A stretch of 64,000 nt of DNA from Fasciolopsis buskii (GCA_008360955.1 LUCM01005766.1:1-64000); one strand, 5' to 3'; shown: positions 10,860 to 22,348, numbered from the stretch's first letter. The notes: generated by a model from the sequence alone, not told the origin. Translations and numbers: made by a program.

Positions 10860-13380
10860 TAGGTTGTTGCAAATTTTTTCGTTTGGAGATCATTAACTTC
10901 GCAGTATTTTGGATTCCGACAGTGAAATCTTGCACCGTGACGAACAGCGCTCCGATGCCTTTTTTCGTGCACCCGATCGAAGCACATTCCTTCCTTGAAT
11001 TAAGCAGGCTCACACTGGGTCTGGGTTCCAACGGCCCACTGGTGCATCAGCTGACAGTGTAGGAATTCGTCTGAACATGTGCCTCGACGGCTGGGCTTGT
11101 AACGACGGTGGTAATGAGTATGAATAATCAGCCGCTGAATTCGCCTATGATATTGAGATATCGAAGAAGGTGATCAAGGCCGCAGTTGTCGCAGCGGTGG
11201 TTCGTTGCATCTGGGCTAACTCGTCCTGGGGTGGACGAACCCCACCGTTCGATAGGACGAGGCCAGCGGCAGTAGCAGCAGCTGTAACTGTGGCTGCAGC
11301 GCGCATCGCAGCAACTGTTCTTGGGTGGGTCAATCGTGAACTGACTTGTTTATCACTCCCCGAAGAGGGGAGATGAAGCAAGCTGAGGACTGTCCTTGCT
11401 TTACACTTCCCCAGACCACCCATGTACTATTCTATATGGTCATGGGTAGCGGAAAAATTTAGGTGACCACAGGAATTCACAGCCAATGGGCCTTCCGAAC
11501 TGGAAAACTTGAGGCGCTTTGGAAAACTGTTAACCCAAGGCAAAGCACCACATTACTGACAATCAGCTACTTCGGCCAGGCAGCCGTTCCCTTTGGAACA
11601 GATCGCACACGCGTCTGCGAACGATCCTGTGCTGAATGAGAAGGAAGAGGCTTGGGAGGCGACTATTAGCACGTTCGCAATGGGAGCCGCAGCAGCTACA
11701 GCAGAAAACCAGGGAGCGGATTTTGATGTAGATGACGTAACGTCGGCGGCCACAGCATACAACGCAGGCGGGAAGGCCCGCGGGGGAGTGATCCGAGTTC
11801 CCGTTCACCGAATTTGGAGACAGGTCATAAAATTTTCCGCCACTGCCACCAGGAGTACGAAACTGAGGAACAGAGTCCAGGATGGATGAATTACGACTGG
11901 ATTTCAGATAGCCTTTTTTCGGATGAGTATGAGTGTAGACTAGTCGCCGATTTTGTTGAAGTTGCTGAGGGGGGTGGTTGTGCCAAGCAAACTCTGGTGA
12001 CGCCGGTTTGTAGGACGAGTGGATTGGATAAGCCTGATAAGCGCTAGACTGCATGAAGTGTCGGGGGGATTAGCTGTAAGCAAGGTTTAGCGGATGGTGT
12101 CCAGAAGACATCATTACCTTTGTCTTATCTGGATTCCGAGAATTCGTTGAGCTGTTAGTTGTGCTGTGCGGACAAGCGCAATGCTCTGGATGTCGCTTCC
12201 CTAGGCGATTAAGTAGACAAAGTACCGGGTTCAACAGTGGTCTCCGATGCAGCTGAACTCATACGTTGTTCATGTTGCTGTTGAAACTGTAGGTCAGTAG
12301 AGTAAGGTGATCCACAATATTACGAGTAGAACTCAGACTAGAGGGAGCCCACACAATGGGCTTGGCGTCCCTCATCGTCCGAAGGTACAAGCCACAAGAT
12401 CGACTGAGATGATGGTCGGATATTTGAAGGAAGCGAAGTGTGACGCGATGGCGGTGACTGGTCGGGGTGACAGAACGATTTGCAAATAGATATAAACCAG
12501 CAGTCGAGTCCTTGCCAAGAGAGGGTGAGTAGACAAAAGTGGAAGACTGTTTGCGTCGAGGTAGTTCGTCGAGAGCCGAACGGTCTGGGCCGGAAGATTT
12601 GCAGTAACTGCTCGCCAAGACTTGGTAATTTTCATGTGAGACAACTTATCCGCAGATATTTCCACAAGGCGATTAGTGCGGTTGTACCCACCACTGTCAC
12701 CGGAATTGTGGACAAACAAAGTATACCAAATCCGGGATGCACGTGGTTGTGTCAGATCGTGAATTGATGCACCGGGAGATAGACTGCTGCTGCCGTCCGC
12801 TTCACTGAACGCAGTCACCTGAGTAGGCGCACAATTTACTCCATCGCGCTCTGATTCTACAGCTCCAGGGCTGGGAACATCCAATTTCCTGGAGTCAATC
12901 GCGTGCTGCCATAAGTCAGCGAAAGATTTGCATTTCCTTGTTCCCACGGCTACAAAAGTGACAGTAGGCTTCCCCTGAATTTCCAAGGAGGATTCGGAGG
13001 AAACACTTTCAGCGATGTACTGCACATTGACTCGGCCAACAGCATTACTGCTGCTACCGCTACTGTTGTTCGCAATACTGGATGCTGCGAACAACTTACG
13101 AATGGACGTGAACGGGTTGCGTGTCGCCAGTGACGAGCCGAGATCCGTGGACGACTGAGCCTGCCTTATTGTTCGATCTGTGAAAGCTCAAGGTGCCACA
13201 GACTGCGGCAGTGGCGCTGCAGAACGAACCTTTGAACCCTCTGAAGAGGGGAGGAATTTGTTCTCAGTTGATTGACGCCTGAACCACGGCCATTGGTCGC
13301 CGTGATGTGAGAGGAAGTAGGAGTGCCATCAGCCCCATCAGTTGAGCTGAGTTCTGAAATCCCCCTAGCGCAATAACATC
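10860..13380 (-). other. Long low-complexity hinge of the nuclear-receptor pseudogene
   Basis: Between the DBD2 extension and the ligand-binding domain lie about 2.5 kb (some 840 codons), much longer than usual nuclear-receptor hinges. Long open segments in shifting frames (13,094-12,372; 12,618-12,259; 12,054-11,563; 11,423-11,145) are rich in serine, alanine, glutamine, proline and threonine. Examples are NNSSGSSSNAVG near 13,060, HNHPPQQLQQNRR near 11,960 and AAATVTAAATAAG near 11,290. The frames must be joined by shifts, so the exact protein cannot be read. The + strand open frame at 11,593-11,889 is a shadow of this segment. Confidence 0.65.
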
Positions 13381-13621
13381 TGATTGCATTCGGCTGACGA
13401 CCAATTCGACTACCGGATTTAGATGTACCCACAGCGATACACGGTTGAAATTAACAACTTTTGCAGGTATTCAGATTAGCCGGAGTACTAAGACAATCAC
13501 TGCTACCCAAACATAGAAGTCGGACACTAGACAAGACAGTTTGACGAAAGAATCCCTTGCACACCGCAAAAGTCAATCCACCAAAGTGCAATCCAAACAA
13601 AGGACCGCCGCAGACACCACA
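13380..13621 (-). other. DBD2 of the nuclear-receptor pseudogene, damaged P-box, interrupted by a stop
   Basis: Finger 1 reads CGVCGGPLFGLHFGGLT then FAVCKGFFRQTV. The family form is LTCEGCKGFF, so the third zinc ligand is phenylalanine and the P-box CEGCKG has become FAVCKG. Finger 2 reads CLGSSDC, nine residues, CKSC, with perfect C-x5-C-x9-C-x2-C spacing. The next codon is TAA (13,451-13,453) where an arginine of CRxxxC is expected, and the same frame then continues FQPCIAVGTSKSGSRIGRQP, a classic C-terminal extension. The stop is therefore a substitution lesion, not the true end. Confidence 0.92.
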
Positions 13622-13679
13622 TGGAGCTTGTGAATCATTGCAGCCTGACTCTCCACCCGGAGGTGTGAGAGCGATCTCT

Positions 13680-13901
13680 AGATCTAGACACTTCCGATAC
13701 CGACAATGTGGACATTTGCCTCGGCCTGGACCCTCAACTCGGCAATAGCCACCAATCGGGCATACGGATTTCGTCGGTGATGGCAAGCCAGTTTCAAAAT
13801 CGCGATATCGCACTGTAGTGTTTTATGAAGAATTTCTTGCATGCTTTGCAAATACATGCTCTACGATGGAACCCTGCAGCGGGCTGTCGGCATAGCTGAC
13901 A
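13680..13901 (-). other. DBD1 of the nuclear-receptor pseudogene
   Basis: Zinc finger 1 reads CQLCRQPAAGFHRRACICKA followed directly by CKKFF, giving a P-box CKACKK, against CEACKK in known 2DBD receptors. All four finger-1 cysteines are present. Finger 2 reads CPIGGYC, nine residues, CPHC, with exact C-x5-C-x9-C-x2-C spacing, followed by RYRKCLDLEI. A frameshift at about 13,800-13,813 separates the two fingers: finger 1 lies in the frame ending HYSAISRF-stop, finger 2 in the overlapping frame starting near RYRDF. A linker of about 20 residues leads to DBD2. Confidence 0.92.
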
Positions 13902-14144
13902 GGCTTGATCTTCTGCTCCTGTTTGATAGCGGACAAAAGTATGCTGTGGCGTTAACATACTTCCATCAGCTTGCAGGTAAATATCACCAAATAGAACGGA
14001 TTTGGAAAGTGAATGCAATGTTGACACAGAGTTGTTTGACTATGCATCTGAGCCCGAATCATTGTTAGTGGCCCCTTGGATATTATTTGTCAGATCGCCG
14101 TTGGTCGAATCTGGGTCACCTTTAGAACATTAGATGAATCCGTT

Positions 14145-15588
14145 TTTATTTCATTTCTAAATTGCAAACAGTAAACACTGAAGCCCGCTGTCAGCAAACA
14201 TGGGGATGAAATCCAACGGGCTCATTTCACTACAATACAAGGATTGATATACCAACTCTAGAGATATGTGTTCAGTGCTACGAGGCTTCAGACCCAAGTA
14301 ACTTTTCTGCTCAGGTTTGTCCCACGCATTTCATATTCTGTCATATGATTCCCTCCAAAACTAAGTAGAAATCCCCAAATGGCATTGCAGAACTGCCCAC
14401 TCGTCCTCACCGGTTCAACCAACTGGGACATATTTCACTGGTCATGCTCCTTCATCCCCCGTTTTCAGGCTTGCCATTCTTCGCTGCCGGAAATTTCAAC
14501 CCATTGGCTGGTTCTAGCAAATATAATCCGGGCAAACGAACACTGGGGCTGTTGCCTCATAGCGCTCATCCAGTTCTACTGTAGCCAAGCCCTTCGATGA
14601 TGGTCTGGCCACCGATCACTTACTGGCACAGAAAGATACCAAACGCTATTAATCACAATATAAAGCAGTCCAGATGCCACTCTTGGAACCGAAGCGTGCA
14701 CCTAGGCCCCGTCGAATACTTAATGGCCCCCCAACCAAATTAAACCTCGCCGTCTCAATCCTCATACTCCAGAGACTACGGGGCCCCATTCAAGCTCAAC
14801 CTTCCCACCATCATCTACGGATTTCGCAGTCGAGCTCTCGGACGTGGAAACAGTGACCGCTAAACTATGACGGTAGTTAGCACTACCTCACGCAAGCAGC
14901 CTTTATTATTCTGTATCACGTTCAGCTGTAGCTCTCTACCCGTCTATTCGGACACCCCTCCCTGCCGAACAAAGAACCTAACAACACCCTGTGATAAGCC
15001 GTAATCGCCGCTATACGCATTTACGACCATAAAAACTATCACCACTCACATGTCCATCACATATATTTCTTTAACATTTGCGTTTATGGAATCCATAGGC
15101 TTCTGCTTTCTATATCGTCAGAGTGAGCTTTTATCTTCTGTTGGCCCTTTCTCCATGTTTATGGATCCTCGCCATTTTTTGTCGTCATATGCGTTTGCTC
15201 AGTGATGGTTCTTGCTCTATTTCATCCCATTATGATTTCTGTCTTTCACACCAACTAGTGTCTTACGGATGTTCTTGAACGTCTGACTTACCCCATAGGG
15301 CTACCCGTCTATGGTGCACACCATTTGGTCGCCTCCATCGTTCATTTAATTGTAGAACTTCCTGTGCGATTTCTATTCAGGTTTTAGCCGCATGTAAGTC
15401 CAAATGTAGTCATTTTTCTGCCCAAAACTTGCATCTTGCTCCAGACATCAGTTTTCTTATACTCTGGTCCACAACATTACGCGGTGATGCGCATAAAAAA
15501 CTGTGCTCTTGCATCTGCTGTCGATTTTATGGGAATTATCTTTTCTTGACGTTTTGATTGGCCATTAGGTTGTTTACAAACTTATGTA
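14145..15588. other. No identifiable gene
   Basis: Only short frames without recognisable domains. The stretch 14,380-14,900 is fairly GC-rich and may be old repeat material, but no reverse-transcriptase or endonuclease block could be read in any frame. Confidence 0.3.
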
Positions 15589-16140
15589 TTGCGCAGTCAT
15601 TTTGCGTTCCCTGTTAATTTTTGTGATAGGTGTGTACTCCTGCCAAATGTTTGCCGTTTTCCATTCATGCCTGGTCGCTGCATTTTGATCGTACCTCATT
15701 GCATGCCTCTTGTGCACCGAGAGGTATACATATCATTATTATTTGTTCTAACAGAACTCGATATCTGCATTCGTGCATTTATCCTTGTTCATTCGGTGGG
15801 CGGGCCGTCACAAATACCTTCCAAAGCCCCTTTTAGCGTGATTTCTTGTCACGATAAGACCCTCGAGGTTGATTCACTTGGTCTCGCTAATGCACTTTGC
15901 ATCTACTGTTTCAAAGACGCACACATTGGTGATGGGCAATTGCCTAACATTTACAGAATCGATGTTTACCACCCATGTCCTTCTGACTCTAGAGCTTGCA
16001 ACTACCTCTGCCTGCCACTATATCGAAAGAGGACGTGGCCCCACATTCATTTTTTACCGAACCGCCCGAGAACGAAACTTCCGCCTAAATTCCGTTATGA
16101 AGGTCGTTCCTCCGGCCGGTATTTTCCACTTTGGCGATAG
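15589..16140 (+). other. Longest open frame of the window (183 codons), unassigned
   Basis: The frame opens at a TTG codon and runs without a stop for 183 codons. The translation is cysteine- and proline-rich, has no recognisable domain and no repeat structure, and I see no splice sites that would make it an exon. Its length is only modestly above what chance gives in GC-richer DNA. It may be decayed transposon sequence. I do not call it a gene. Confidence 0.15.
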
Positions 16141-16149
16141 GATTTCTTA

Positions 16150-18300
16150 ATTATGTGCATTAATCACACCTGTTTGTATATATGACGCAAAGGGTACATA
16201 TTTCAAGTTACTGCAACGCGCACATCACGTGTCACTAAGTACACGCAAGTTTTTGTCCTTTTAGTTTTTATGGTCTCCGATAGGTTGGCTAGCTCCCTGT
16301 TATCAAGAAATCTTTTGAGAATTTCACCGCCATTGATCGCCCCGTTGCTCTCCCAGTTCGCCCCGAAGTTTTGCTTCCGAAATTTCCAATTTACTTTCGG
16401 AAGTTATGGCGGTTTGCCGTACCCGTCGTTTGGACCGCATCAGCATGGGACCGACTGAATGAGGGCTCCAGCAACCATGTCAATGGCAACGAATCTGATC
16501 TACGCCGGGCCGCGTCACGTTTCATACAAGCCGACGATTCCGTTTGTCTCCGTCCTACGGAAGGCCCAGGTGGACCCACGCGGCAAATTTAATTTCTTTG
16601 GCGCCAAAGTAAATTCACATCATATTGCTCTCCCTCTCACACTCCACGCACCAATACGGGGAGTTTCTTTAGCTTTTTAATACGGGACTTCTGTATTCCC
16701 ATCAATATTTCGAATAGAAGCAAATATTTCTGTAATAGTATGTTTACTTCTGGTTTTGCGAGTACCATGGACTGAAGAGAAATCAAAGTTTCCCGGGCAT
16801 ATTAGTGAGGTAAACCGAGGACTCAAAGTATCAGGTAGTAGCGGAAAGGAAACTTGGCTGCACTCCCTATTAGCTTAATCAGAAACCGTTAGCTTTTCAA
16901 GATGGACAAGTTAGCGGCTTCGGGTAAACACGGCTGGGACTTTGAGAGTCCGGTGTGTTCCAGTGCATCAACGCTCTTCGATCTGCATTAGTACATATAA
17001 AGTTTAATTCCTAGAGAAGAGCACGTGGTGCAACCGAGTGAGCCAGGTTCCAACTTACATGCACAGAGGTCTGTTAGAATACTGCCAGGAAAATCCAGAG
17101 TTTGTGGTACAACGAAAGCAAATGACAAATCTCATCCAATGGCGTTCACCATGGGTTGAACATCCTATGAGAACATCTCAGCCCTGAAGTACATGAAAAA
17201 ATGACAGTCCGGTGCGCAAGAAAAATTATGAATCCAAGGAAATGAAGGGGGGAAAACTATTGATGAAATGTTATCTTAAGTAAGTAATGTCGACTAATAA
17301 TCTAATTTCAAGCATGGATGAGGATTTTAGCAAGTGGGGATGACCATGGACTCTCAAGAAAGAGCATTTGGAGCCTAACCACGTAATTGACAAATAAATA
17401 TTCATACCTCATGGACGCGCGAATACTGAAGGACTTTAAACTGCAAATGCAAAGTACGCCTGCCCTGGCGTAGTTCGAGGCGACCATAGCATGTTGGTTT
17501 TATTTGGACGGGTGTACAGAAGTTGTACATAGCACGAACAGATATGGGACGGATGCATCAGACGTCGGCTCACTAAGTATGTTCTGTTCAAATTGTCAGC
17601 TGGATGTCCGACGGTAGGACTATAGCTTTAGTGGTTGTTTGTGGGAACTTCAGGAATGGAATGTGTATAATCAATTCTCAGCTGTGGTTTGTAACGGTAA
17701 GTTGCTCTGTGGTGCAAAAGTCATTTGGTATTTGGCAGGGCCCAATGGCACACTTGGATTCCGGAGCTGGTATTTTTTGCGGAAACCACGTGGTACGGTC
17801 ACGATGTGGGCACTGCCCTTGCACAAATTAAAGAGTAGTCTTCAGAGCGTCACACATAGCTAGGAATAGTATGCAGCATCAAGAAGACGTGGACAGCAGA
17901 GGAAGACATAAGTCTAAGAAATGAGATCATGTTCATAATAGAACACCATGATTTAGGAAAGACTGGTCAGTGCTGTGGAACAAAATCGGCAATGTTCGGA
18001 TGACCAGGTTAAGGTTGCTAGATAAAAGCAGAAATTGAGGTTGAAAGTGAAAAACGGCGGGTAGAAAGCAAATGGAAAGGAGAAAAATGAAAAAAGAGAG
18101 TGTACATGAGGCCACATCTAGTGTTCAGAGTGAACAAATCAGAAACTAAACAAAAATACAAAGAAGAAAGGAATGATTTACATAAGTAGCAGCAAACTAA
18201 ATGCCTTTGGCAAAAAGATCACCACGTGACATCATCGTAGAATCAAAACTTGGGAATAAGGAATCTTCGTCAAACTGTTTAAATCTCGACAGGAATCACC
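16150..18300. other. No identifiable gene
   Basis: Short open frames only (for example 16,459-16,680 and 17,604-17,831, both +), with no motif and no persuasive splice pair. No repeat copy that I could match to elsewhere in the window. Confidence 0.3.
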
Positions 18301-18309
18301 AGCAGAGCG

Positions 18310-18383
18310 TGCTAGGTAGCGTAATGGCTAAGGCGTTTGTTTCAAAATTCGTTCTTCCCGGGTTCGAGTCTCAGTTCCGGTGC
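18310..18383 (+). repeat. tRNA-like sequence (SINE head or decayed tRNA gene)
   Basis: TAGCGTAATGG at 18,317-18,327 is a perfect RNA polymerase III A box (TRGCNNARYNGG), and GGTTCGAGTCT at 18,361-18,371 matches the B box at 10 of 11 positions. Their spacing is that of a tRNA. The acceptor stem does not pair convincingly and the anticodon arm is weak, so a tRNA-derived SINE head or tRNA pseudogene is more likely than a working tRNA. Confidence 0.55.
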
Positions 18384-18389
18384 GTTGGA

Positions 18390-19570
18390 TATACGCTGAA
18401 GATGTTTCCTAACAAGGATGAAACGGCAGTACAGTGCTTCCATCGTTTCTCAATGGCCAGTTGAGCAATGATATCACATATGGAATTATTTCATGAAATT
18501 TAAAGCACCAATTTACAGGTAAGGTTTGTCTGCTACCAATTGCCGCTCGTATTTTGTTGGCGTTAACTGGAGTGGAGATAAGTCGATGGGGAAACTGTAT
18601 GATGAAGCTAAGTTATGACAAGTTCATTCGTTGTGGTCGCCAAGTCTTGCCAGTATTTAACAAACCACGGAGTAATCTCTGCAACCTACTGCGGCGAGGA
18701 CGGGCTGGACGATGAACCCAGACATCATGAAATTCTCTGCCATAGTGCAAATCAAAATTCATGCAATGCGCGATTAGCTAAACCTCTCATGAACTTATGG
18801 AAGTATAGAGCCAATATGGTAAACGTTGAGTCCTGGACATGCGGGTGCCTAGATATCCATGGTATCAAGTGAGATTATCGTCCCTATGAGTAAGAATCGC
18901 CCCACGCTATTGAACCAATAAAAGAATCAAGACCACGTAAGGGGAAGTGAATAAGAAGGGCAGAAGTTCTGCGGTTGGTGGGATTAGTAAGGCTCCCGGG
19001 ATTTTGTTCTAGGAATGGCTGAGAATCGTATGGCGGGTTAAGCATGTCAGCCTTCACTATCAGGAAAATCTTCAAGGTGGAATGCGTGACAGTAAAAGGC
19101 TAGACGTGACTTCAGACAAATTTGGCCAAGGGGAACGGGGTTGACGTTGGGAAGAAATGGCAAGTAAATTTGAAGTGCTCAGTATGCCACAGCCTCATGT
19201 TAGTCAGGCGAAGTCTACCAGCAACAATTATGGAGCATATGGGTGGTGTTCCCCAACAGCAGGGCAAATCGTGGGCCGCTAAGTTCATAGAAACACATGG
19301 TGGGTCGCCTGCCTTATTCCTCGGCCACGTGTGGGGCGTTATCTTGGCGTTAAACTGGCTACAACGTTTTACGTAGGAGGGGAAGAGGACAGTTCGAACT
19401 GTCTACCTCTCCTCAGCCCCTCATGACTTCAGGTGCTGCAAATCAAGCTCATTAATGGTTTCCCCTTTTTCAAGATCGTAGACCTGAACAAAGTGCCACT
19501 GTGGACAAGGGGAGACTACCGAGCTGATAGGGTGGGAATAGTGTGTGAGCAACATACGGAGGTGAGAATA
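18390..19570. other. No identifiable gene
   Basis: Open frames here, such as 19,122-19,376 (+), are short and without family motifs. The part next to 19,575 could be the 5' remainder of the downstream LINE, but no NYRPIS block is readable. Confidence 0.25.
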
Positions 19571-19574
19571 ACAC

Positions 19575-20830
19575 ATGAAAAGGCTGGATGGTTTCCTACA
19601 ACGTAAATCATGTTCTACGTGCATGACTGATTTCTTAAACATAGTGACGAAGGCTGCCAACGACGGAACGTTGGTGGTCGTGATTTTCTTAGATATGACG
19701 AAGACTTTTGATCGCGTATCCTATCGCAAGCTTCTCATGAAAGTCAGAAGCTACGGTATAACAACCCCCTTCTGGCTTGGTCCTCCACTTATTTGGCCTC
19801 TAGAATTCAGGTAGTGAATTTAAATGGAACCCCATCCAAGCCCCGTCCGATTACTAGTGGGGTTATTCAAGGAAGCATACTAGGTCAACTACTGTTTCTT
19901 CTGTACATAAACGACATTTTTGGCATAATTAGGAATGAAATTCCTTTTCTGTTTGCAGACGATATAAAAATTGTACACATGTTTTCCCCTCGTTTCCTTA
20001 ACACCATCATAGATAATGTGAAAAGCGATCTACTGCCGCTTGGTTCATGGTGCACAGCTTGATCGATGAAATTTTCGGCCCACAAAGGCAGCATACTTGC
20101 ATAAAAATGTCACATTCCTGCAGGAATCTTTGAAATTAACAAAGAAGTCATTCCTTCTCCTCGCACTGTCAGAGACCTGGGTTTGCAATACTCCAGCACG
20201 TTCAACTTCTCTGAACACACCCGAAAACAAGTTGCAAAAGCCAGGAGACTAATGGGGTTGGTGCAAAGAACCTTTAGAAACCAGGAAAGCAAGTTGTCAA
20301 CATATAAAACGCACGTATGACCTATCCTGGACTACTGTTCCATCGTGCGTTCCAACATGCAGCAGAGTGACAGACTCGAGATTGAGAATGTTCAACAGAC
20401 ATTTACAAAACGACCCCTGGGCTACTCTTCTTTGGTAAACTACATGGAACGTTGCATAAAACTACACCTCGATCCATTATGGCCCCGTCGAGTTCACATC
20501 AACCTCTCCATTTTTCATAAGATTATTGGTAAAAATGTGTGCGTCTCCGTACCCCAAGTAAGAAATAACTTCTCCTAAGGCTTGCTTCGAGCTGAGTTCA
20601 TGGTGTCAGTTCCCATGTCGAGGAGAGCACTTAAGAAAAACTTCTTTATCATCAAATATTCCTCCCCATGGAATAAGCTACCTCAAAATATGAGAATGAT
20701 TTCTTCTGCCCCCGTTACTTTTATAAACAAAACTAGGAAGGCAATAACCGTACAACATGTGTTAAACTTGCACGATCGTGACACATCAATAGAAAGAGCC
20801 TATGAGTCGGGCCTAGGGTAATGAGTAATA
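19575..20830 (+). mobile_element. CR1/jockey-like LINE, reverse transcriptase to C-terminus
   Basis: The best-preserved LINE here. DGFLQRKSCSTCMTDFL and VVVIFLDMTKTFDRVSY (FLDxxKAFDxV block) lie in the frame from 19,575. A frameshift near 19,800 leads to SGVIQGSILGQLLFLLYIND (motif B) and the catalytic block FLFADDIKIV near 19,945-19,975. From 19,793 to 20,821 one frame carries the rest with three or four stops: RTVRDLGLQYSSTFNFSEH, ARRLMGLVQRTFRNQ, PILDYCSIV, then the thumb/C-terminal part with FTKRPLGY and SPWNKLPQNM. The few stops suggest a younger insertion than that at 3.6-5.8 kb, but it is inactive and 5'-truncated. Confidence 0.88.
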
Positions 20831-21079
20831 CAACGCTCCAGGTCTTATCTCAACCCACTCAACAAGGTCTAGCCAACTTTCAGTATTACCTTTAGCGGTA
20901 GTTTCTACAAGTACAAGTCACTGTAGGTATAGGCATAAAAACTCCGTCAATGAAACAAGTCAGCGCAGTTTCTTATTTAACTTCTATCTTGTTGAGTGCG
21001 TATGCAGCAAGGCACATAAAAACACGCAATCTTATCACAATCCCAATTACTCCCAAACCAATATCCACATAAGCTATTT

Positions 21080-22080
21080 CTCCTGCATGCATTTAACAAT
21101 TAGGACATTCCAAGCAAGCGATCCGGCATCAAATGATGCAGCATTCCATATAACATTCATCACTTCTCGTTCCTATATTTGCACGCACCAGAACTCTCAG
21201 CTGGAATACCTCCAGACTCCCATCTCTCCTTTTCCCGTTCCACTTGTGTGCGTTCGCACTCGTGTCTTCCCAAGGGCCAACAATCCAGTTTCTGGCTTCA
21301 TCCTCGAACGTCTCAACACACCTCGAAAGCTAGCTGACCCAAGGCTCAGATCAACCACCCCAGGGCGGACAACCTCGAACTGCTCCACGGTCGCGATGAG
21401 GTAGACATTGCTTCTAATTCGCAATGTAACCTGATGACCCTGTTGCACGTCTGCCCAAAAATAGAGGCCGTATAATCCGATCCACAATGCTTGCGATTCT
21501 TTGAGCGGACAAGTCCTCCCGACTGTACGGATTCATTGCTGGAACTGCCCGCCCGTGTCTAACATTCCCGCCACGCTGACATCCAACTGCCACGAAGGCA
21601 CCCACATTTAGATCCCTGTTCCAGATGTCTTTACCATCGTCTACCGCGAACATCATTCCCAATTTTCCCCTCTACATCTGCGGCTATTACCACACCCGCA
21701 ATTGCCGACAGCTAAGCCTCAAAACGCAAACAAAGGAGCAAAGAAACCCGTTTTGTTTTACACTGGCTTGCCAGCGTCATATATATTATTCAATGCATAT
21801 CATATCAATCCTCACTTTTCTCGATGCCGAAGACGTTTCTATTCTTCAATTCTTTAAACAATGGTTAGCCACTTCTTCGTCCCTCAGCATTTTCAACTGG
21901 CTTCTAACTATTTTCTTGGCCCCAGGATCCATGATAAAATGACCGGCGTACTTTTTCACATCCATTATAATACGGGCCATCGGTAGTCTTCTCGCCAGCT
22001 GTTTTGGTCCGTTGACAAGTTTTTACCTTTCACGCAAGGTCTTTGGAGGCTTTCTTTATGAAATTTTAACATCCATGTCC
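21080..22080 (+). mobile_element. Probable LINE remnant upstream of 3' tail
   Basis: The stretch runs directly into the 3' tail at 22,080-22,345 in the same orientation. Frames are broken. A weak C-terminal LINE-like reading (FLDAEDV, then QFFKQWLA) lies near 21,820-21,870. The assignment rests mainly on position. Confidence 0.3.
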
Positions 22081-22348
22081 GTTTTATAGACCCGTTAACT
22101 CCGATTACTGCAGACACCTCCAAGCCCGCCAACACCGCCCAGTTGAACTCTGCACCTGCGATACGCATCCTTGGTACGTATAAACACCGCATTCTTCTTG
22201 ATATACCAAATTTGCTATTTGTTCTCATTTTGTACCCAAATGTTTACTTGCTTGTTCAATGTGATTTGCAATACCTCCGTAACATTTGATCATGCAACCA
22301 AGCATGCCTCTCAAAGTTTCCGGGAAATATACGAATACTATTATTGTT
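22080..22348 (+). mobile_element. LINE 3'-tail copy 3
   Basis: Aligns over about 265 bases with 1,933-2,192 and ends with GGGAAATATACGAATACTAT followed by TATTGTTAG, matching the end of the copy at 592-692. The ATT-like end is consistent with the 3' terminus of a LINE family. Confidence 0.7.

Larger units (their letters stand above)
10165..14129 (-). pseudogene. Degenerate two-DNA-binding-domain nuclear receptor (2DBD-NR-like)
   Basis: Reading the - strand downwards, the parts of a nuclear receptor appear in order: A/B region (about 14,129-13,905), DBD1 (13,901-13,680), DBD2 (13,621-13,380 including the C-terminal extension), a hinge of about 2.5 kb (13,380-10,860), and a ligand-binding domain (about 10,850-10,250). 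Two tandem DBDs with a CxACKK P-box in the first are the hallmark of 2DBD receptors, ligand-regulated or orphan transcription factors known from schistosomes and other invertebrates. Lesions: in-frame TAG at 14,040-14,042, frameshift near 13,805, TAA at 13,451-13,453, frameshifts near 13,130-13,160 and 12,600, stops in the hinge, TAA at 10,785-10,787, TGA at 10,599-10,601, frameshift near 10,520 and TAA at 10,375-10,377. No intron is evident across about 3.9 kb, which suggests a retrocopy or one very long exon. Assembly error could explain some single-base shifts, but not all the stops. Confidence 0.9.

Noticed and set aside
11593..11889. 98-codon + strand open frame, alanine-rich and acidic
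   Set aside because: Lies opposite the hinge of the - strand nuclear receptor; the complement of low-complexity Ala/Ser codons gives such a shadow.
15589..16140. Longest open frame (183 codons, +) as a protein gene
   Set aside because: No ATG start, no domain, no splice sites, GC-richer surroundings; kept only as an unassigned frame.
19575..20830. Active LINE
   Set aside because: A frameshift near 19,800, several in-frame stops and no 5' half.
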